Notes: generated by a model from the sequence alone, not told the origin. A stretch of 64,000 nucleotides of DNA from CALECP01 sp964389925 (GCA_964389925.1 CAYMGE010000009.1:1-64000); one strand, 5' to 3'; positions 50,671-60,896 are shown, numbered from the stretch's first letter. Numbers and translations: made by a program.

Positions 50671-51948
50671 ATGAAGATATTTCTGGATAGTATTGGCTGT
50701 CGCTTAAACCAGAGCGAAATTGAGACAATGGCGCGGCAATTAGTTGCGGCGGGGCATGAGGTGGTGGGGAGATCGGCCGATGCCGACCACATCATTCTCA
50801 ACACATGCGCCGTCACTAAAGAGGCAACCCGCGAGACGCGCCGCAAAGTACGCCGCTTTGCACGTAGCAACGAAGCGGTTGAAATCAGCGTCACGGGCTG
50901 TCACGCGACACTTTCACCTGATGCAATAGCCGTTTTGCCGAATGTGCGTGATGTTGTCTTAAATAAAGACAAAACAACTCTTACACAGCGCATCGACCCC
51001 CAAGTAAGTTTAGCGTTGCCAATGTTCGATCAAGAACCGATTATCCGTGATTTTCAGGCGGGAAGTTTTGGCAACACACGAGCGTTTATCAAGGTGCAAG
51101 ATGGTTGCAAAAACAAATGCACGTTTTGCATTACAACGGTCGCACGTGGTGATGGTGTTAGTCGGCATATTGCAGATGTCGTCACTGAGATTCAGATGTT
51201 AGCAAGTGCAGGGTATCAAGAAGCGGTGCTGACCGGCGTGCATCTGGGCAGCTATGGCCATGACTTTGGCAATATGGTGGGGTTGCGCGATCTAGTGCGT
51301 ATGATCTTGCAACACACGGATATACCCCGTCTACGCCTGTCATCCTTAGAGCCATGGGAGATTGCGCCAGACTTTTTTACGCTCTGGGACAATCCGCGTT
51401 TATTGCCACATTTACATTTGCCGTTGCAAGCAGGAAGCGACAAGACATTGCGAAAAATGGCGCGGAAGACCTCACAGAAAGATTTCAGCGAATTGGTACG
51501 TGAGGCGCGGGCAGCGATTCCCAATTTGAACGTGACAACGGATGTGATTTGTGGTTTTCCGGGTGAGACGGAGGACGAATTTGAGGTGAGTTTGCAATTT
51601 GTGGAGAAGGTTGGCTTCGGCCGCCTACACGTCTTCACCTACAGCCCACGCCCCAACACGGCCGCTGCCAAAATGCCCGGTCAACTTCCCAACACAGTGA
51701 AAAAGGCTCGCACCCGCCGCATGATTGCGTTGAGCGACAAAATGGCTTTAGACTTTAACCAAAAGTTGGTTGGGCAAGAAACGAACGTTCTCTGGGAGGC
51801 GGTTGCTGGGGCAGATGAAAATGGGGTCAAGTGGCAGGGGTACACCGATAACTATGTGCGGGCATTTGGCTATGGGGATGATTTGTTGAATCGGGTGGAG
51901 CGGGTGAGTATTGGGGCAGGATCGGCCGACTTTGTAACCACGCTCTAA
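50671..51948 (+). CDS. mtaB: tRNA ms2t6A37 methylthiotransferase MtaB
   Basis: 425 aa. N-terminal UPF0004 domain with cluster Cys10 (DSIGCRLNQSE), Cys46 (LNTCAVT) and a third Cys (VTGCHATL). The radical-SAM domain has CKNKCTFC near residue 150 and the TGVHLGSYG motif, and a C-terminal TRAM-like part ends the protein. GCRLNQ is the MtaB form as against MiaB's GCQMN. It methylthiolates t6A37 in tRNAs reading ANN codons. Confidence 0.92.
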   Translation: MKIFLDSIGCRLNQSEIETMARQLVAAGHEVVGRSADADHIILNTCAVTKEATRETRRKVRRFARSNEAVEISVTGCHATLSPDAIAVLPNVRDVVLNKDKTTLTQRIDPQVSLALPMFDQEPIIRDFQAGSFGNTRAFIKVQDGCKNKCTFCITTVARGDGVSRHIADVVTEIQMLASAGYQEAVLTGVHLGSYGHDFGNMVGLRDLVRMILQHTDIPRLRLSSLEPWEIAPDFFTLWDNPRLLPHLHLPLQAGSDKTLRKMARKTSQKDFSELVREARAAIPNLNVTTDVICGFPGETEDEFEVSLQFVEKVGFGRLHVFTYSPRPNTAAAKMPGQLPNTVKKARTRRMIALSDKMALDFNQKLVGQETNVLWEAVAGADENGVKWQGYTDNYVRAFGYGDDLLNRVERVSIGAGSADFVTTL

Positions 51949-51953
51949 AATCG

Positions 51954-52790
51954 CTACTTTCGTGCCAGTACACCGAAGGCGCGTGGCTGTCGCGTGATGT
52001 GAGAAAAGCCAACGCTCGTGAGTCGTTCGATGACACCACGTGTGATGTTGCGACCACTTCGACTGTTGGGATCACCGATGTAGTGGAAAAGGCGACCGTT
52101 GGAAATCAGGATGCGATAGAGATGGGCGTAGAATTCGGCCGAATACAATTCCCCAGCCAACGCAAACGTTGGCGGATCATGTACAATTCCCTCAAATTGA
52201 CCATCTTCCAGCGCAGAAACAATGTCGAACGAATTGCCGATCTTTTGTTCAATTCTTTGGTCAACAAACAACGCTTGTGACCATGGATTATCACGACAAA
52301 TCTCCTGTGCCGCAGGATCAAGTTCAATTGTCACGACTGACGAAGCTGTTTTTGCCATTTCGATTGCGGTATAGCCAAGACCCGTGCAGGTATCTAAGAC
52401 TGCTCCCGAAACTGACCCCAGCGCACGTACCTTTTCGAGCGTATCAGCGTGTGGGTCGGTATTTTTGATACGGTGCATCGGGAAACCTGCAACGAGCATC
52501 GTGGGTGCGTTGGCTGTGGGAAAGAGGCTGTAGGCGCGGCTGGTGAAATCAGAGAATGCCGTGATTTTATAGGCTTCGTTATCTTCGATGACAAAGCAGT
52601 TGTTTTCGTTTTTGCTGATCTTTTTGAGGGTTTTCCACGAAACGGTTTGGTCTTTGATATGGAGGCCATCGGCCGAAACAGTCGCCGTCGTTGTTGTGCG
52701 GTTGAGATCGGTCGAAATCTCAACGTCAGAAGGCCATTTGCACCGTGAGTTTAGAATTGGATTGACTTGATAATGGGAAAGAACAATCAT
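51954..52790 (-). CDS. Class I SAM-dependent methyltransferase, unknown substrate
   Basis: 278 aa. SAM motif I VLDTCTGLGYTAIEMAK, acidic VVTIELDP, and motif IV HDPPTFALAGELYSAEFY. The N-terminal 100 aa form a separate small domain (VSADGLHIKDQTVSWKTLKKI). Similar proteins are known chiefly as uncharacterised methyltransferases in archaea and some bacteria. It follows the response regulator gene by 21 bases on the same strand. Convergent with mtaB (5 bases between). Confidence 0.75.
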   Translation of the reverse strand: MIVLSHYQVNPILNSRCKWPSDVEISTDLNRTTTTATVSADGLHIKDQTVSWKTLKKISKNENNCFVIEDNEAYKITAFSDFTSRAYSLFPTANAPTMLVAGFPMHRIKNTDPHADTLEKVRALGSVSGAVLDTCTGLGYTAIEMAKTASSVVTIELDPAAQEICRDNPWSQALFVDQRIEQKIGNSFDIVSALEDGQFEGIVHDPPTFALAGELYSAEFYAHLYRILISNGRLFHYIGDPNSRSGRNITRGVIERLTSVGFSHITRQPRAFGVLARK

Positions 52791-52811
52791 ATATGGTCAG
52801 AATTAACCGCG

Positions 52812-53489
52812 TCAAGCGACCAGTTTATATCCCTTTCCCCACACCGTCTCGATCACAACGTCACTCTCCGACAGCTTGTCGCGCAGATGCGCCACATGTA
52901 CATCCACCGTGCGCGTTTGTCCATAATAATCATACCCCCAGACCAAATCGAGCAGTTGGTCACGGCTCAAAACGCGATTTGCATTGTCGATCAATGTCAA
53001 GAGCAGATCAAACTCTTTGGCACGCAATTCAACCAACTTGCCACTGACGCGGGTGGTTCGAGCGGCCGGATTCATGATGAGGTTGCCAACTTCGCGGGGG
53101 GAATCGGGGGTGGGTGTGTCGGCCGAACTCCGTCGCAAAACCGCCTTCACCTGCGCCACCAACACACGCGGATTAAACGGCTTTGTCATGTAATCATCCG
53201 CGCCAATTTCTAGCCCGATAATTTGATCGATGTCATCATCGCGTGCCGTCAACATAATCACGGGCAAATCTCCCTCTGCCCGCACCTGTTTCAATACTTC
53301 AAATCCATCGATCTTAGGCAACATCACGTCCAATACCATCAAACTTGGCTGTAATGCTCGCGCCTTCGCCACCGCCTCCAACCCATCGGCTGCCGTTTCA
53401 ACATTGTAGCCTTCTCTCTGTAAATACAACTTTGTCAACTCACGGATATTCTTTTCGTCGTCTACGACTAAAATTGTTTCTTTTGGCAT
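52812..53489 (-). CDS. OmpR/PhoB-type winged-helix response regulator
   Basis: 225 aa. Receiver: ILVVDDEKNIR, Asp54 in LMVLDVMLP, Thr in MLTARD, Lys in YMTKPFNP. Trans_reg_C winged helix about 130-223 (LRAKEFDLLLTLIDNANRVLSRDQLLDLVWGYDYYGQTRTVDVHVAHLRDKL form). Looks like PhoP/PhoB/WalR. No kinase alongside. The PhoR-type kinase at 28541 is the best partner on domain type, and the Pho boxes at 31599 are its plausible targets (inference). Confidence 0.9.
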   Translation of the reverse strand: MPKETILVVDDEKNIRELTKLYLQREGYNVETAADGLEAVAKARALQPSLMVLDVMLPKIDGFEVLKQVRAEGDLPVIMLTARDDDIDQIIGLEIGADDYMTKPFNPRVLVAQVKAVLRRSSADTPTPDSPREVGNLIMNPAARTTRVSGKLVELRAKEFDLLLTLIDNANRVLSRDQLLDLVWGYDYYGQTRTVDVHVAHLRDKLSESDVVIETVWGKGYKLVA

Positions 53490-53528
53490 TGTGCAGCGAT
53501 TGTAGCATAAATTAATCTCGTGAATAGC

Positions 53529-54866
53529 TCAAACTTGTAGGCCTGCTGATTCGCGTTTTGTGACCTTCATCCGCAAAGGGTCTTTCGGCCGCAACGTAAT
53601 CTGAAGATCAAGCACCACATTTTTCGACAACAACTCAAGATCGACATGCTGAACTAGCGTGGTGAGAATGACACGCGCTTCAAGCATCGCAAACATATTG
53701 CCAAGACAGACACGCGGCCCTGCCCCGAAGGGAATATAGGCATAACGATGCGGCTGCTCGGCCGCCCAACGTTCAGGCCAGAAACGTTCGGGGTCGGGGA
53801 AGAAATCGGCCGAGTGCTGCATCACATAAGGACTAACCAGCAAGACAGTCCCTTTCTTGACCTGTCGTGTGCCAAGTTCAAAATCCTCTGTTGCGATGCG
53901 CCCCACCGACCACGCTGGCGGGTAGAGACGCAATACCTCCTTGATGACCCACTCCGTGTAGGGCAACTGTGCCAATGCCTCAAATGTCACGGCCTGAGTC
54001 TCAAGCACGCCATCGACTTCTGCCCTGAGCTTTTCCAGCACAGCAGGATTTTGCGCCAGCAGATAACAGACCCATGTCATCAAGGCCGCAGTTGTTTCAT
54101 GACCCGCGAGAAACAGCGTTGTGCATTCATCTAAAAGTTCTTGCTCCGTGAGCGCACTGCCGTCTGATTCATCACGCGCTTGCAAAAGCATTGACAGCAA
54201 ATCCCCTTCATCACGGCCTGATGCTGCCCGTTCGCGGATAATGTCACCCAATAAATCATGTGTCAAGGCGAGGGCTTGGTTTTGGCGGCGATTGCGCGGC
54301 GTGGGAATCCACTTTGGCAGGATAAACGGTTCGCCAAGCTGTTCTTCAGCGATGCTGGTTGTGATCGCCATGTTGCGGCCGATTGTCTCCGTCACTTCCG
54401 CAATATCGACGTTATACATCGTCTTGGCAATGATGCGAAGCGTGATGCGCGTCAGCTCCTTGTCGATCTCTAGCTCATCACCCGTTTGCCATGCCTCGAC
54501 GGCCTCTCTCGTGTATGCGGCCATCACGTCTGTATAGTTGCGAATTCGCATCGCGTGAAATGCAGGCTGCACCAACTTGCGCTTGCGTTTCCATGTTTCC
54601 CCCTCTGCAACCAGCACACCCTCACCTAAAATGCGCTTAAAGACGCGCCCCGAATAGGGATCGCGCTCAGTCTGATTGGCACGCTTGACGAGCAGTTCCC
54701 GCACTAATTCTGGCTCGTTGACAACCAGCAAGTTTATCCAAAGCATTCGCAACTGAAAAATGTTGCCAAATTGTGTTGCCATGTGCTGCATATAGGTAAT
54801 GCGGTCAGCTTGGTAGGTCTGTATTTCTTTAAAAGAGAGTGATTTATCTGGCTCAAACTGTCCCAT
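53529..54866 (-). CDS. Cytochrome P450
   Basis: 445 aa from the ATG at 54866, six bases after GGAG. I-helix AGHETTAALM, K-helix EVLRLYPP, PERFxPERW in DPERFWPERWA, heme-binding FGAGPRVCLGN with Cys387. Soluble, similar to CYP102/CYP4-type bacterial P450s that hydroxylate fatty acids or terpenoids. No ferredoxin or reductase gene nearby. It overlaps the end of the helicase gene by 14 bases, so it is cotranscribed with it. Confidence 0.93.
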   Translation of the reverse strand: MGQFEPDKSLSFKEIQTYQADRITYMQHMATQFGNIFQLRMLWINLLVVNEPELVRELLVKRANQTERDPYSGRVFKRILGEGVLVAEGETWKRKRKLVQPAFHAMRIRNYTDVMAAYTREAVEAWQTGDELEIDKELTRITLRIIAKTMYNVDIAEVTETIGRNMAITTSIAEEQLGEPFILPKWIPTPRNRRQNQALALTHDLLGDIIRERAASGRDEGDLLSMLLQARDESDGSALTEQELLDECTTLFLAGHETTAALMTWVCYLLAQNPAVLEKLRAEVDGVLETQAVTFEALAQLPYTEWVIKEVLRLYPPAWSVGRIATEDFELGTRQVKKGTVLLVSPYVMQHSADFFPDPERFWPERWAAEQPHRYAYIPFGAGPRVCLGNMFAMLEARVILTTLVQHVDLELLSKNVVLDLQITLRPKDPLRMKVTKRESAGLQV

Positions 54867-57414
54867 TTGTAACTCCAATCAAAATTTGTAACATCTGCAA
54901 CGTAACGGTTTTTGTGTCTGTACCAATCTCACTAGGTGGCCCTACACATGCGGGGCAGCCATCCATACAACGACAGTCACGCACCAACTCGGCCGCCGCC
55001 AACAACAGCATATCATGAATTTCAAATAATTTCTCGCTGAATCCAACGCCGGCCGCCGCTCGTTCATAGATGACAATTGTTGGGGCTTGCGTCAATGGGT
55101 TGCGGCTATTGGCAACGACTTGAATATCGCCACTATCACACATCAAAAAGAGCGGTGCGAGATTTCGCAACACGTAGGCGAGTCCACCCATCGCAGAACG
55201 CTGTTGGACACTCATCTCTGCTTGACGATGGCACTTCGGGCAGAGTGTCGCCAAATTTTCGACGCGATTAGCGTGTAAATAGTTATTGTTTTCGCCGCGC
55301 TTATAGCCGTATTCGCGGAAAGGGCGAATATGATGGACGTGTAGAATTGCGCCAGATTGTCCGCTTGCACCGCAGTTGCGGCACTTATACTTATCGCGTT
55401 TCAGTGCTTTTTGTCGTTGCGTTGACCAGTTGGGGCCGTAGTCATTCGGCCGAAACAAAATCCCCCGCTCGTATAGCTGCTCTGCCAACGCCTCCCCAAA
55501 CACAAGCCAATAGCCCGTTGTGTCGAGCTCCCATTCAGGCAGCTCAATGATGCCCATCCCCACGCTCTCATGTGTGTAGCGACGCACTTTACGAAACGTC
55601 GTTGCCTTTGTCACGACGAGAACATCACCGTGAGCATGGAACATCCCATCTCGCTGCTCCTGATGCACGGCTGAAAGCTGCTGAATGTCGCTGTTGACGC
55701 TGGCTGTTGTGTAATAGTCAACGTCTATCGGGCGCACGTGTGCAATGCGGCCTTCATGATCGAATTCGTCAACGAGGTACGTTTGCCCTCGATGAGTATA
55801 GATCGCGTCCTCATAAACAGTGACGGCTGCCCGATGTAAGTCAACTTCACCCAGAACCTGCGGTCGTGCATTGTCTCTTGTTTGAATGACAACGTTATCG
55901 GCTCCACCTGTTCGCAATGAGATTTTGGGCGACGGCGTATCTTGTCCAATCCAGTGAAAGCGATTGCGTGTTTGATGAAGCTGACCTTCGGCCGCTAGAA
56001 ATTCAAGCAGCTCTTCTGCATCGTCCCATTCGCCCCATTTTTCATGTCGCTCAAATGGCAATTCATAGGCAGCACATAGCAGATGATTGGTTGTTATTTG
56101 GAGGTTGTCGGGATTTGTGAGGGCATTTTCGGCCGAGCTGCCCAACAGCCAGCGCGGATGTTTACAAATATATTGTTCCAGCGGTGTATTGCCCGCAATC
56201 ATCAGGGCGAGGCTAACCCCATCACGTCGTCCGGCACGTCCTACCTGCTGCCAAACCGATGCAACCGACCCTGGATAGCCACATAGCACGGCCGCGTCCA
56301 ACGCCCCAATGTCAACCCCCAACTCCAGTGCATTTGTCGCCACTACCCCGCGAATGTCGCCCGCCCGTAATCCACGTTCAATTTCCCGTCGCTCTAACGG
56401 AAGATAGCCACCGCGATAACCAGCGACCTTAGATTTCGGCGTTTGATTGTCATCTGCTGACCGCTCATTTTTCACTGTATCGCGCAGATAACCGAGCAGT
56501 AACTCGACTGCTTGGCGCGAACGAGCAAAGATAACCGTTTGCACCTCATGTTGCAGAAAAACAGAAGCAGCCTCCATTGCGGTCAGAATCATGCTTTGAC
56601 GCATCCCTAGCTGCCCATCAATCACTGGCGGATTGTAGAGGATGAAATGTTTCAATCCTCGCGGCGAGCCATTTTGGGTTTCGTCAATAACGACAAAAGG
56701 TATGTTACAAAGTTTTTCAGCGTGTTCCTGTGGATTGGCAATCGTCGCGGAACAACAGATAAATTGAGGGTTGCTGCCGTAAAAGTTGCAAATGCGACGT
56801 AAGCGGCGCAGTACATTGGCGACATGAGAGCCAAAGATGCCACGATAGGTATGCACCTCGTCAATGACAACGTAGGCGAGGTTGGCGAAAATGTCGCGCC
56901 AGCCGGTATGGTAGGGCAGAATGCCCGCATGTAGCATGTCGGGGTTTGAGAGAATGATTTGTGAATGACGGCGGATATTGTTGCGTTTGGAACGGGGCGT
57001 GTCGCCATCATAGACGTTGGCTTCGATTGCCATTTCGCCGGCCGAGATGAGCGCATTGAGCGCGGCAAGCTGATCTTGTGCAAGTGCTTTTGTCGGAAAG
57101 AGCAAAAGCGCACGAGCGCGAGGATTTTCAACCAAGCGATGCAAAACCGGCAATAGATAGCAGAGCGTTTTGCCCGACGCGGTCCCGGTTGAGATGATGA
57201 CATTTTTGCCGCTGAGTGACTCATTGATCGCGTTTGTTTGATGTGTAAAAAGTTGAGTAACTCCATTGTTAGTCAGCGCACGCTTGATGATTGGGGCAAC
57301 AGTAGGGACAGGGGCATATTCTGCGCGACGGGGGCGCATACGCTCCCATGCAACAACTTGCCGCATAAAATCTTTGTTGAGTCGTAACCCTCTAATCAGT
57401 TGTTCAACGGGCAT
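54853..57414 (-). CDS. YprA/Hrq1-type DEAD/DEAH helicase with DUF1998 and inserted HNH domain
   Basis: 853 aa from ATG 57414 (a TTG 13 codons earlier is possible). RecA-like domain 1 has IISTGTASGKTLCY (Walker A) and YVVIDEVHTYRG (DEVH). Domain 2 has VVATNALELGVDIG and VWQQVGRAGRRDG. The C-terminal Zn cluster CRCMDGCPACVG is typical of the family. Unusually, residues about 665-735 form an HNH nuclease-like zinc module: Cys678/Cys681, HVHH (His694-His695), Asn720, and Cys725-Cys728-His729 (LCPKCHRQAE). Family members are 3'-5' DNA helicases linked to repair. Confidence 0.9.
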   Translation of the reverse strand: MPVEQLIRGLRLNKDFMRQVVAWERMRPRRAEYAPVPTVAPIIKRALTNNGVTQLFTHQTNAINESLSGKNVIISTGTASGKTLCYLLPVLHRLVENPRARALLLFPTKALAQDQLAALNALISAGEMAIEANVYDGDTPRSKRNNIRRHSQIILSNPDMLHAGILPYHTGWRDIFANLAYVVIDEVHTYRGIFGSHVANVLRRLRRICNFYGSNPQFICCSATIANPQEHAEKLCNIPFVVIDETQNGSPRGLKHFILYNPPVIDGQLGMRQSMILTAMEAASVFLQHEVQTVIFARSRQAVELLLGYLRDTVKNERSADDNQTPKSKVAGYRGGYLPLERREIERGLRAGDIRGVVATNALELGVDIGALDAAVLCGYPGSVASVWQQVGRAGRRDGVSLALMIAGNTPLEQYICKHPRWLLGSSAENALTNPDNLQITTNHLLCAAYELPFERHEKWGEWDDAEELLEFLAAEGQLHQTRNRFHWIGQDTPSPKISLRTGGADNVVIQTRDNARPQVLGEVDLHRAAVTVYEDAIYTHRGQTYLVDEFDHEGRIAHVRPIDVDYYTTASVNSDIQQLSAVHQEQRDGMFHAHGDVLVVTKATTFRKVRRYTHESVGMGIIELPEWELDTTGYWLVFGEALAEQLYERGILFRPNDYGPNWSTQRQKALKRDKYKCRNCGASGQSGAILHVHHIRPFREYGYKRGENNNYLHANRVENLATLCPKCHRQAEMSVQQRSAMGGLAYVLRNLAPLFLMCDSGDIQVVANSRNPLTQAPTIVIYERAAAGVGFSEKLFEIHDMLLLAAAELVRDCRCMDGCPACVGPPSEIGTDTKTVTLQMLQILIGVTNGTV

Positions 57415-57641
57415 ACGTTCGGATTTTAGAGTGAATCGGCCGATTCGCAACAAAATACATATACGCCATCATCTCCTTTAGCACACCTGACGATAGGAAG
57501 AACGTCATAGGAGCTTAGAGCTAAATTTTTTCACGTAGCTTTTGGCAAATCGTAAGGATCGAAGTGTAAACTGTTTACTCATTTGGTTGAAGAGATCGCC
57601 TATAATATCTTTCAGACAAATATCGTATAGAAAATTCTATC

Positions 57642-59117
57642 ATGCCGCAAAATAGTATTGTTTTAGTTGTTGATGATGAACCAATTGGGCTAGAGGTTGT
57701 AAAGGCATTACTTTATGATTCTGCTTACGATCTTCACTTTGCCTCAAATGGTCGTGAGGCACTGGCAAAAACGGAAGCGTTGCGCCCCGATCTCATTTTA
57801 TTAGATGTTCTAATGCCGGGCATGAGCGGCTATGATGTTTGTCGTACTATTCGTGGAACTCCCCATCTTGCCGACATTCCAATTATACTGCTGACTGCGC
57901 TCAATGACCGTGATGCCAAGATTCGCGGTATCCAGTCAGGTGCCGATGATTTTATCTCCAAGCCATTTGATCGCTTGGAGTTGAGCGTTCGGGTGCGGAC
58001 GATTTTGCGCCTCAACCGCTATCGACGCATCAATTCGGAACGAGCGCGGTTTGAATGGGTCGTTGCCTCGGCCGAAGATGGCTACCTTCTTCTCAACAGT
58101 TCTGACCAAATCATCTACGCAAACATGGCTGCGCGTCGCTGGCTTGGTCTGCCGATGGATGAAGATGCACCTCTCGATAGTTTTTTAAGCGTGGCAACAA
58201 AGCAATTTCAATGTCAGCCAGAGGGTGCTTGGGAAAATTGGCCGGCAGTGGAGTCTGGAACACGCCAATTGGTGCAAGCGCAGAGTGAGACGGTTGATTC
58301 GTTTTGGCTTGGAGTGGATGTGACGGCCGATGAGAGCGATGGCGATACCTATCTCGTTCGCCTCAGCGATATGACTCAAGAGATTAACCAGCGGAAGCTG
58401 CAATGGTCATTCCACTCTCAAATTCAGCATAAGTTCCGCCACCCGCTGACTGCGCTGACAGGGCATCTGGAACTACTGCATGATGATGACGAAGGGCAGT
58501 TCGACCATTCTCAGCTGATCGAAAATGCGTATCGCGCCTCGACCCACCTGAGCCGCGAAATTCTCGCCGTCCTTGATTATCTGACACGCACATCTGACAA
58601 CGGTGGTGAAGAGAAAGGCTCTTCCACAGTTGAAGATTTGATCGATATTGCCGAACGTTTAGAGGCACAGCTTCCGCAAATCTATCTGCGCTTGCGTTCA
58701 ACGATTCATGCCCCACGCCATTGCGAATTACCCATTAGTTGCCGTCAATTTGAGACCATTTTGTGGGAACTGTTCGAGAACGCCATCAAATTTCATGCTG
58801 AAAATTCACCGGCTGTCACACTAACGTTTGATCGTCAGCATGATAAATTGATTATGCGTGTTGAGGATAACGGGCATTCGCTTGCGCCTGAACAACTCAA
58901 GCAAGTCTGGACACCCTACTATCAAGCAGAACGTTACTATACAGGGCAAGTACCGGGCATGGGCTTAGGGCTTTCGATGATTGCAGCAACCGTTTGGAGT
59001 GTCGGCGGCACTTGCACAGCTTACAATCGCACTGAGGGCGAAGGATTGGTCATTCAATTGACTTTTCCATTAACGTCCATTCGAGAAAACGCCTCAATCT
59101 TTGCAATGGCTGATTAA
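57642..59117 (+). CDS. Hybrid receiver-PAS histidine kinase
   Basis: 491 aa, cytoplasmic. Receiver first (IVLVVDDEP, Asp55 in LILLDVLMPG, Lys in FISKPFDR), PAS-like (about 140-255), then a non-canonical HisKA with His267 in HKFRHPLTALTGH and HATPase (LWELFENAIKFHAE, DNGHSLAPEQL, GMGLGLSMIAATVWSVGG). The G1 box is degenerate (EDNGHSLA). An N-terminal receiver in a kinase points to a relay partner elsewhere. Its own promoter may be TATAAT at 57601. Confidence 0.87.
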   Translation: MPQNSIVLVVDDEPIGLEVVKALLYDSAYDLHFASNGREALAKTEALRPDLILLDVLMPGMSGYDVCRTIRGTPHLADIPIILLTALNDRDAKIRGIQSGADDFISKPFDRLELSVRVRTILRLNRYRRINSERARFEWVVASAEDGYLLLNSSDQIIYANMAARRWLGLPMDEDAPLDSFLSVATKQFQCQPEGAWENWPAVESGTRQLVQAQSETVDSFWLGVDVTADESDGDTYLVRLSDMTQEINQRKLQWSFHSQIQHKFRHPLTALTGHLELLHDDDEGQFDHSQLIENAYRASTHLSREILAVLDYLTRTSDNGGEEKGSSTVEDLIDIAERLEAQLPQIYLRLRSTIHAPRHCELPISCRQFETILWELFENAIKFHAENSPAVTLTFDRQHDKLIMRVEDNGHSLAPEQLKQVWTPYYQAERYYTGQVPGMGLGLSMIAATVWSVGGTCTAYNRTEGEGLVIQLTFPLTSIRENASIFAMAD

Positions 59118-59278
59118 TTTCTCCCACCCTTTGTAACTTCATGTACAATTCTGTCCTATGGGCAGAATTTGTAGTTATCAAAATATAGTTGGTATCTACA
59201 GATATAGTCCATAAAAAGCACAATGTTTCGAGGTGTGCAAATCTCGAAAGACAGATCATAAAATTCTGTGAGAAGGAC

Positions 59279-60127
59279 ATGCAAAATTTAAGTGGGAAAG
59301 TGGCAGTAATTACGGGCGCAGCCAGCGGAATTGGATTGGCTGTGGCGCGGCTGTGTGCGGAAGAGGGGATGCGCGTGGTGCTGGCTGACATTGAGCAGAC
59401 AACACTCGATGCAGTGGTCAAGGAGTTTGCAAATAATGGATATGATGTGATTGGTGTACAGGTCGATGTCTCAAAATTTGAAGATGTCGAGCGGATGGCA
59501 CAAGAAACATTAGCTGCATTTGGCAAGGTGCATTTCCTGTTTAACAATGCTGGTGTCAGCAGTGGCTCAACCATTTGGGAAACAACGATCAGCGACTGGG
59601 AATGGGTGATGGGTGTAAACGTGATGGGCGTGATTTACGGCCTCAATGTGTTTACGCCAATTATGCTAGCACAGGACGAGGAAGGACACATCGTCAACAC
59701 TGCTTCGATTGCAGGACTGATCGCAGGGCCGAGTATGGGCGCATATCGTGTTAGTAAGCACGCCGTTGTCGCTCTGTCGGAAACGCTTTATCTTGAGCTG
59801 GAACAGAGCGGGTCAAAAGTGAGTGCATCCGTTTTGTGTCCTGCGTGGGTTAAGACGCGCATTTTTGAAAGTGAGCGAAATCGGCCGAAAGACACCCCTA
59901 CCTCCCCCATCACCGATGCTCTCATCGCGGCGCAACTTCAATCGGCGGCCGATGCAGTTCTACATGACAGCCTGCCACCCGAACAAATTGCCGAACACGT
60001 TCTCGACGCAATCAAAGAGAATCGTTTTTATATTTTGACCCATCCAAAATATACAGGCGCAGTCGCCTATCGCATGAGAGATATTCTAAACGGTGACAAC
60101 CCGCGCAATTTGATGATAAGTTCATAG
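59279..60127 (+). CDS. Short-chain dehydrogenase/reductase (SDR)
   Basis: 282 aa; the start at 59279 (MQNLSGKVAVITGAASGIG) directly follows GAAGG. NAD(P) motif TGAASGIG, Asp after strand 2 (VLADIEQT, suggests NAD preference), NNAG, catalytic Ser in NTASIAG, Tyr and Lys in YRVSKHAV. Substrate unknown. Confidence 0.9.
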   Translation: MQNLSGKVAVITGAASGIGLAVARLCAEEGMRVVLADIEQTTLDAVVKEFANNGYDVIGVQVDVSKFEDVERMAQETLAAFGKVHFLFNNAGVSSGSTIWETTISDWEWVMGVNVMGVIYGLNVFTPIMLAQDEEGHIVNTASIAGLIAGPSMGAYRVSKHAVVALSETLYLELEQSGSKVSASVLCPAWVKTRIFESERNRPKDTPTSPITDALIAAQLQSAADAVLHDSLPPEQIAEHVLDAIKENRFYILTHPKYTGAVAYRMRDILNGDNPRNLMISS

Positions 60128-60185
60128 CGATTAGTCGCTAGTTAAGGCTCAGTTGCCTTTTTACTAGCCACGAACCACTATTCCA

Positions 60186-60896
60186 ATGGAAATTATTCGC
60201 AACGACGCAAAAATAAACAAATATCGCAAAATCAGTCAGGGAGCCAGCATTCTTGGCCTTGTCGTTCTCAGTGTTGGCCTCGCGCTCGCTTTCACGGGCA
60301 ATGAAGCCGCTATCTTCTATCAATGGGTCGTGTTGATTATCGGCATCATGATGTGGCAAGTTGCACTCAATTTTTCCTACAAATATGTGCAGAGACCACG
60401 CCCCGACGAAGTGCTGGACGTATCGCTCAAAAGTGCAAGCTACAAAAGCTATTTCTATCATCATTATCTTCCGGCTAGCCACGTGCTTTTAACCCGTTCT
60501 GGCCCTGTTATCCTAGTCCCAAAGGTGCAGACAGGAAAAATCACAGTTACAGGCACAGAGAAGGGCGATAAGTGGAAACGGCAAGGCTCCATCTTTAAGC
60601 GCCTAATGGGACGCGAGCCAGCCCTTGCAAACCCAACTCAAGAAGCAAACCTCGAAATCTCTAAGCTCGTCAAATATGTCAACGAACATGCCCCAGAGCT
60701 TGATGAAATCCCTATTGGCGCAATTGTTGTTTTTACACAACCAGAGGGAAAACTCACCCTCATAAAAGATTCGCCAAATATTCCTGTTGTTCACGCAACT
60801 GACCTGCGAAAGTACATCAAGAAGCAGCTAGGTCGGCCGCTCCCCCCCGAACAGTTCCGTCGCCTAAAAGCTATTTTTGACAAACAGGTTGAGTAA
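60186..60896 (+). CDS. Hypothetical membrane-anchored protein, NERD-like layout
   Basis: 236 aa. Two helices at about 20-38 and 46-66, then a soluble domain with DVLLTRSG-like SHVLLTRSGPVILVPKVQTG and later IPIGAIVVFTQPEGKL. The shape recalls nuclease-related-domain (NERD) proteins, but the key residues are not clear, so the family is not assigned. No Shine-Dalgarno seen. Confidence 0.6.
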   Translation: MEIIRNDAKINKYRKISQGASILGLVVLSVGLALAFTGNEAAIFYQWVVLIIGIMMWQVALNFSYKYVQRPRPDEVLDVSLKSASYKSYFYHHYLPASHVLLTRSGPVILVPKVQTGKITVTGTEKGDKWKRQGSIFKRLMGREPALANPTQEANLEISKLVKYVNEHAPELDEIPIGAIVVFTQPEGKLTLIKDSPNIPVVHATDLRKYIKKQLGRPLPPEQFRRLKAIFDKQVE

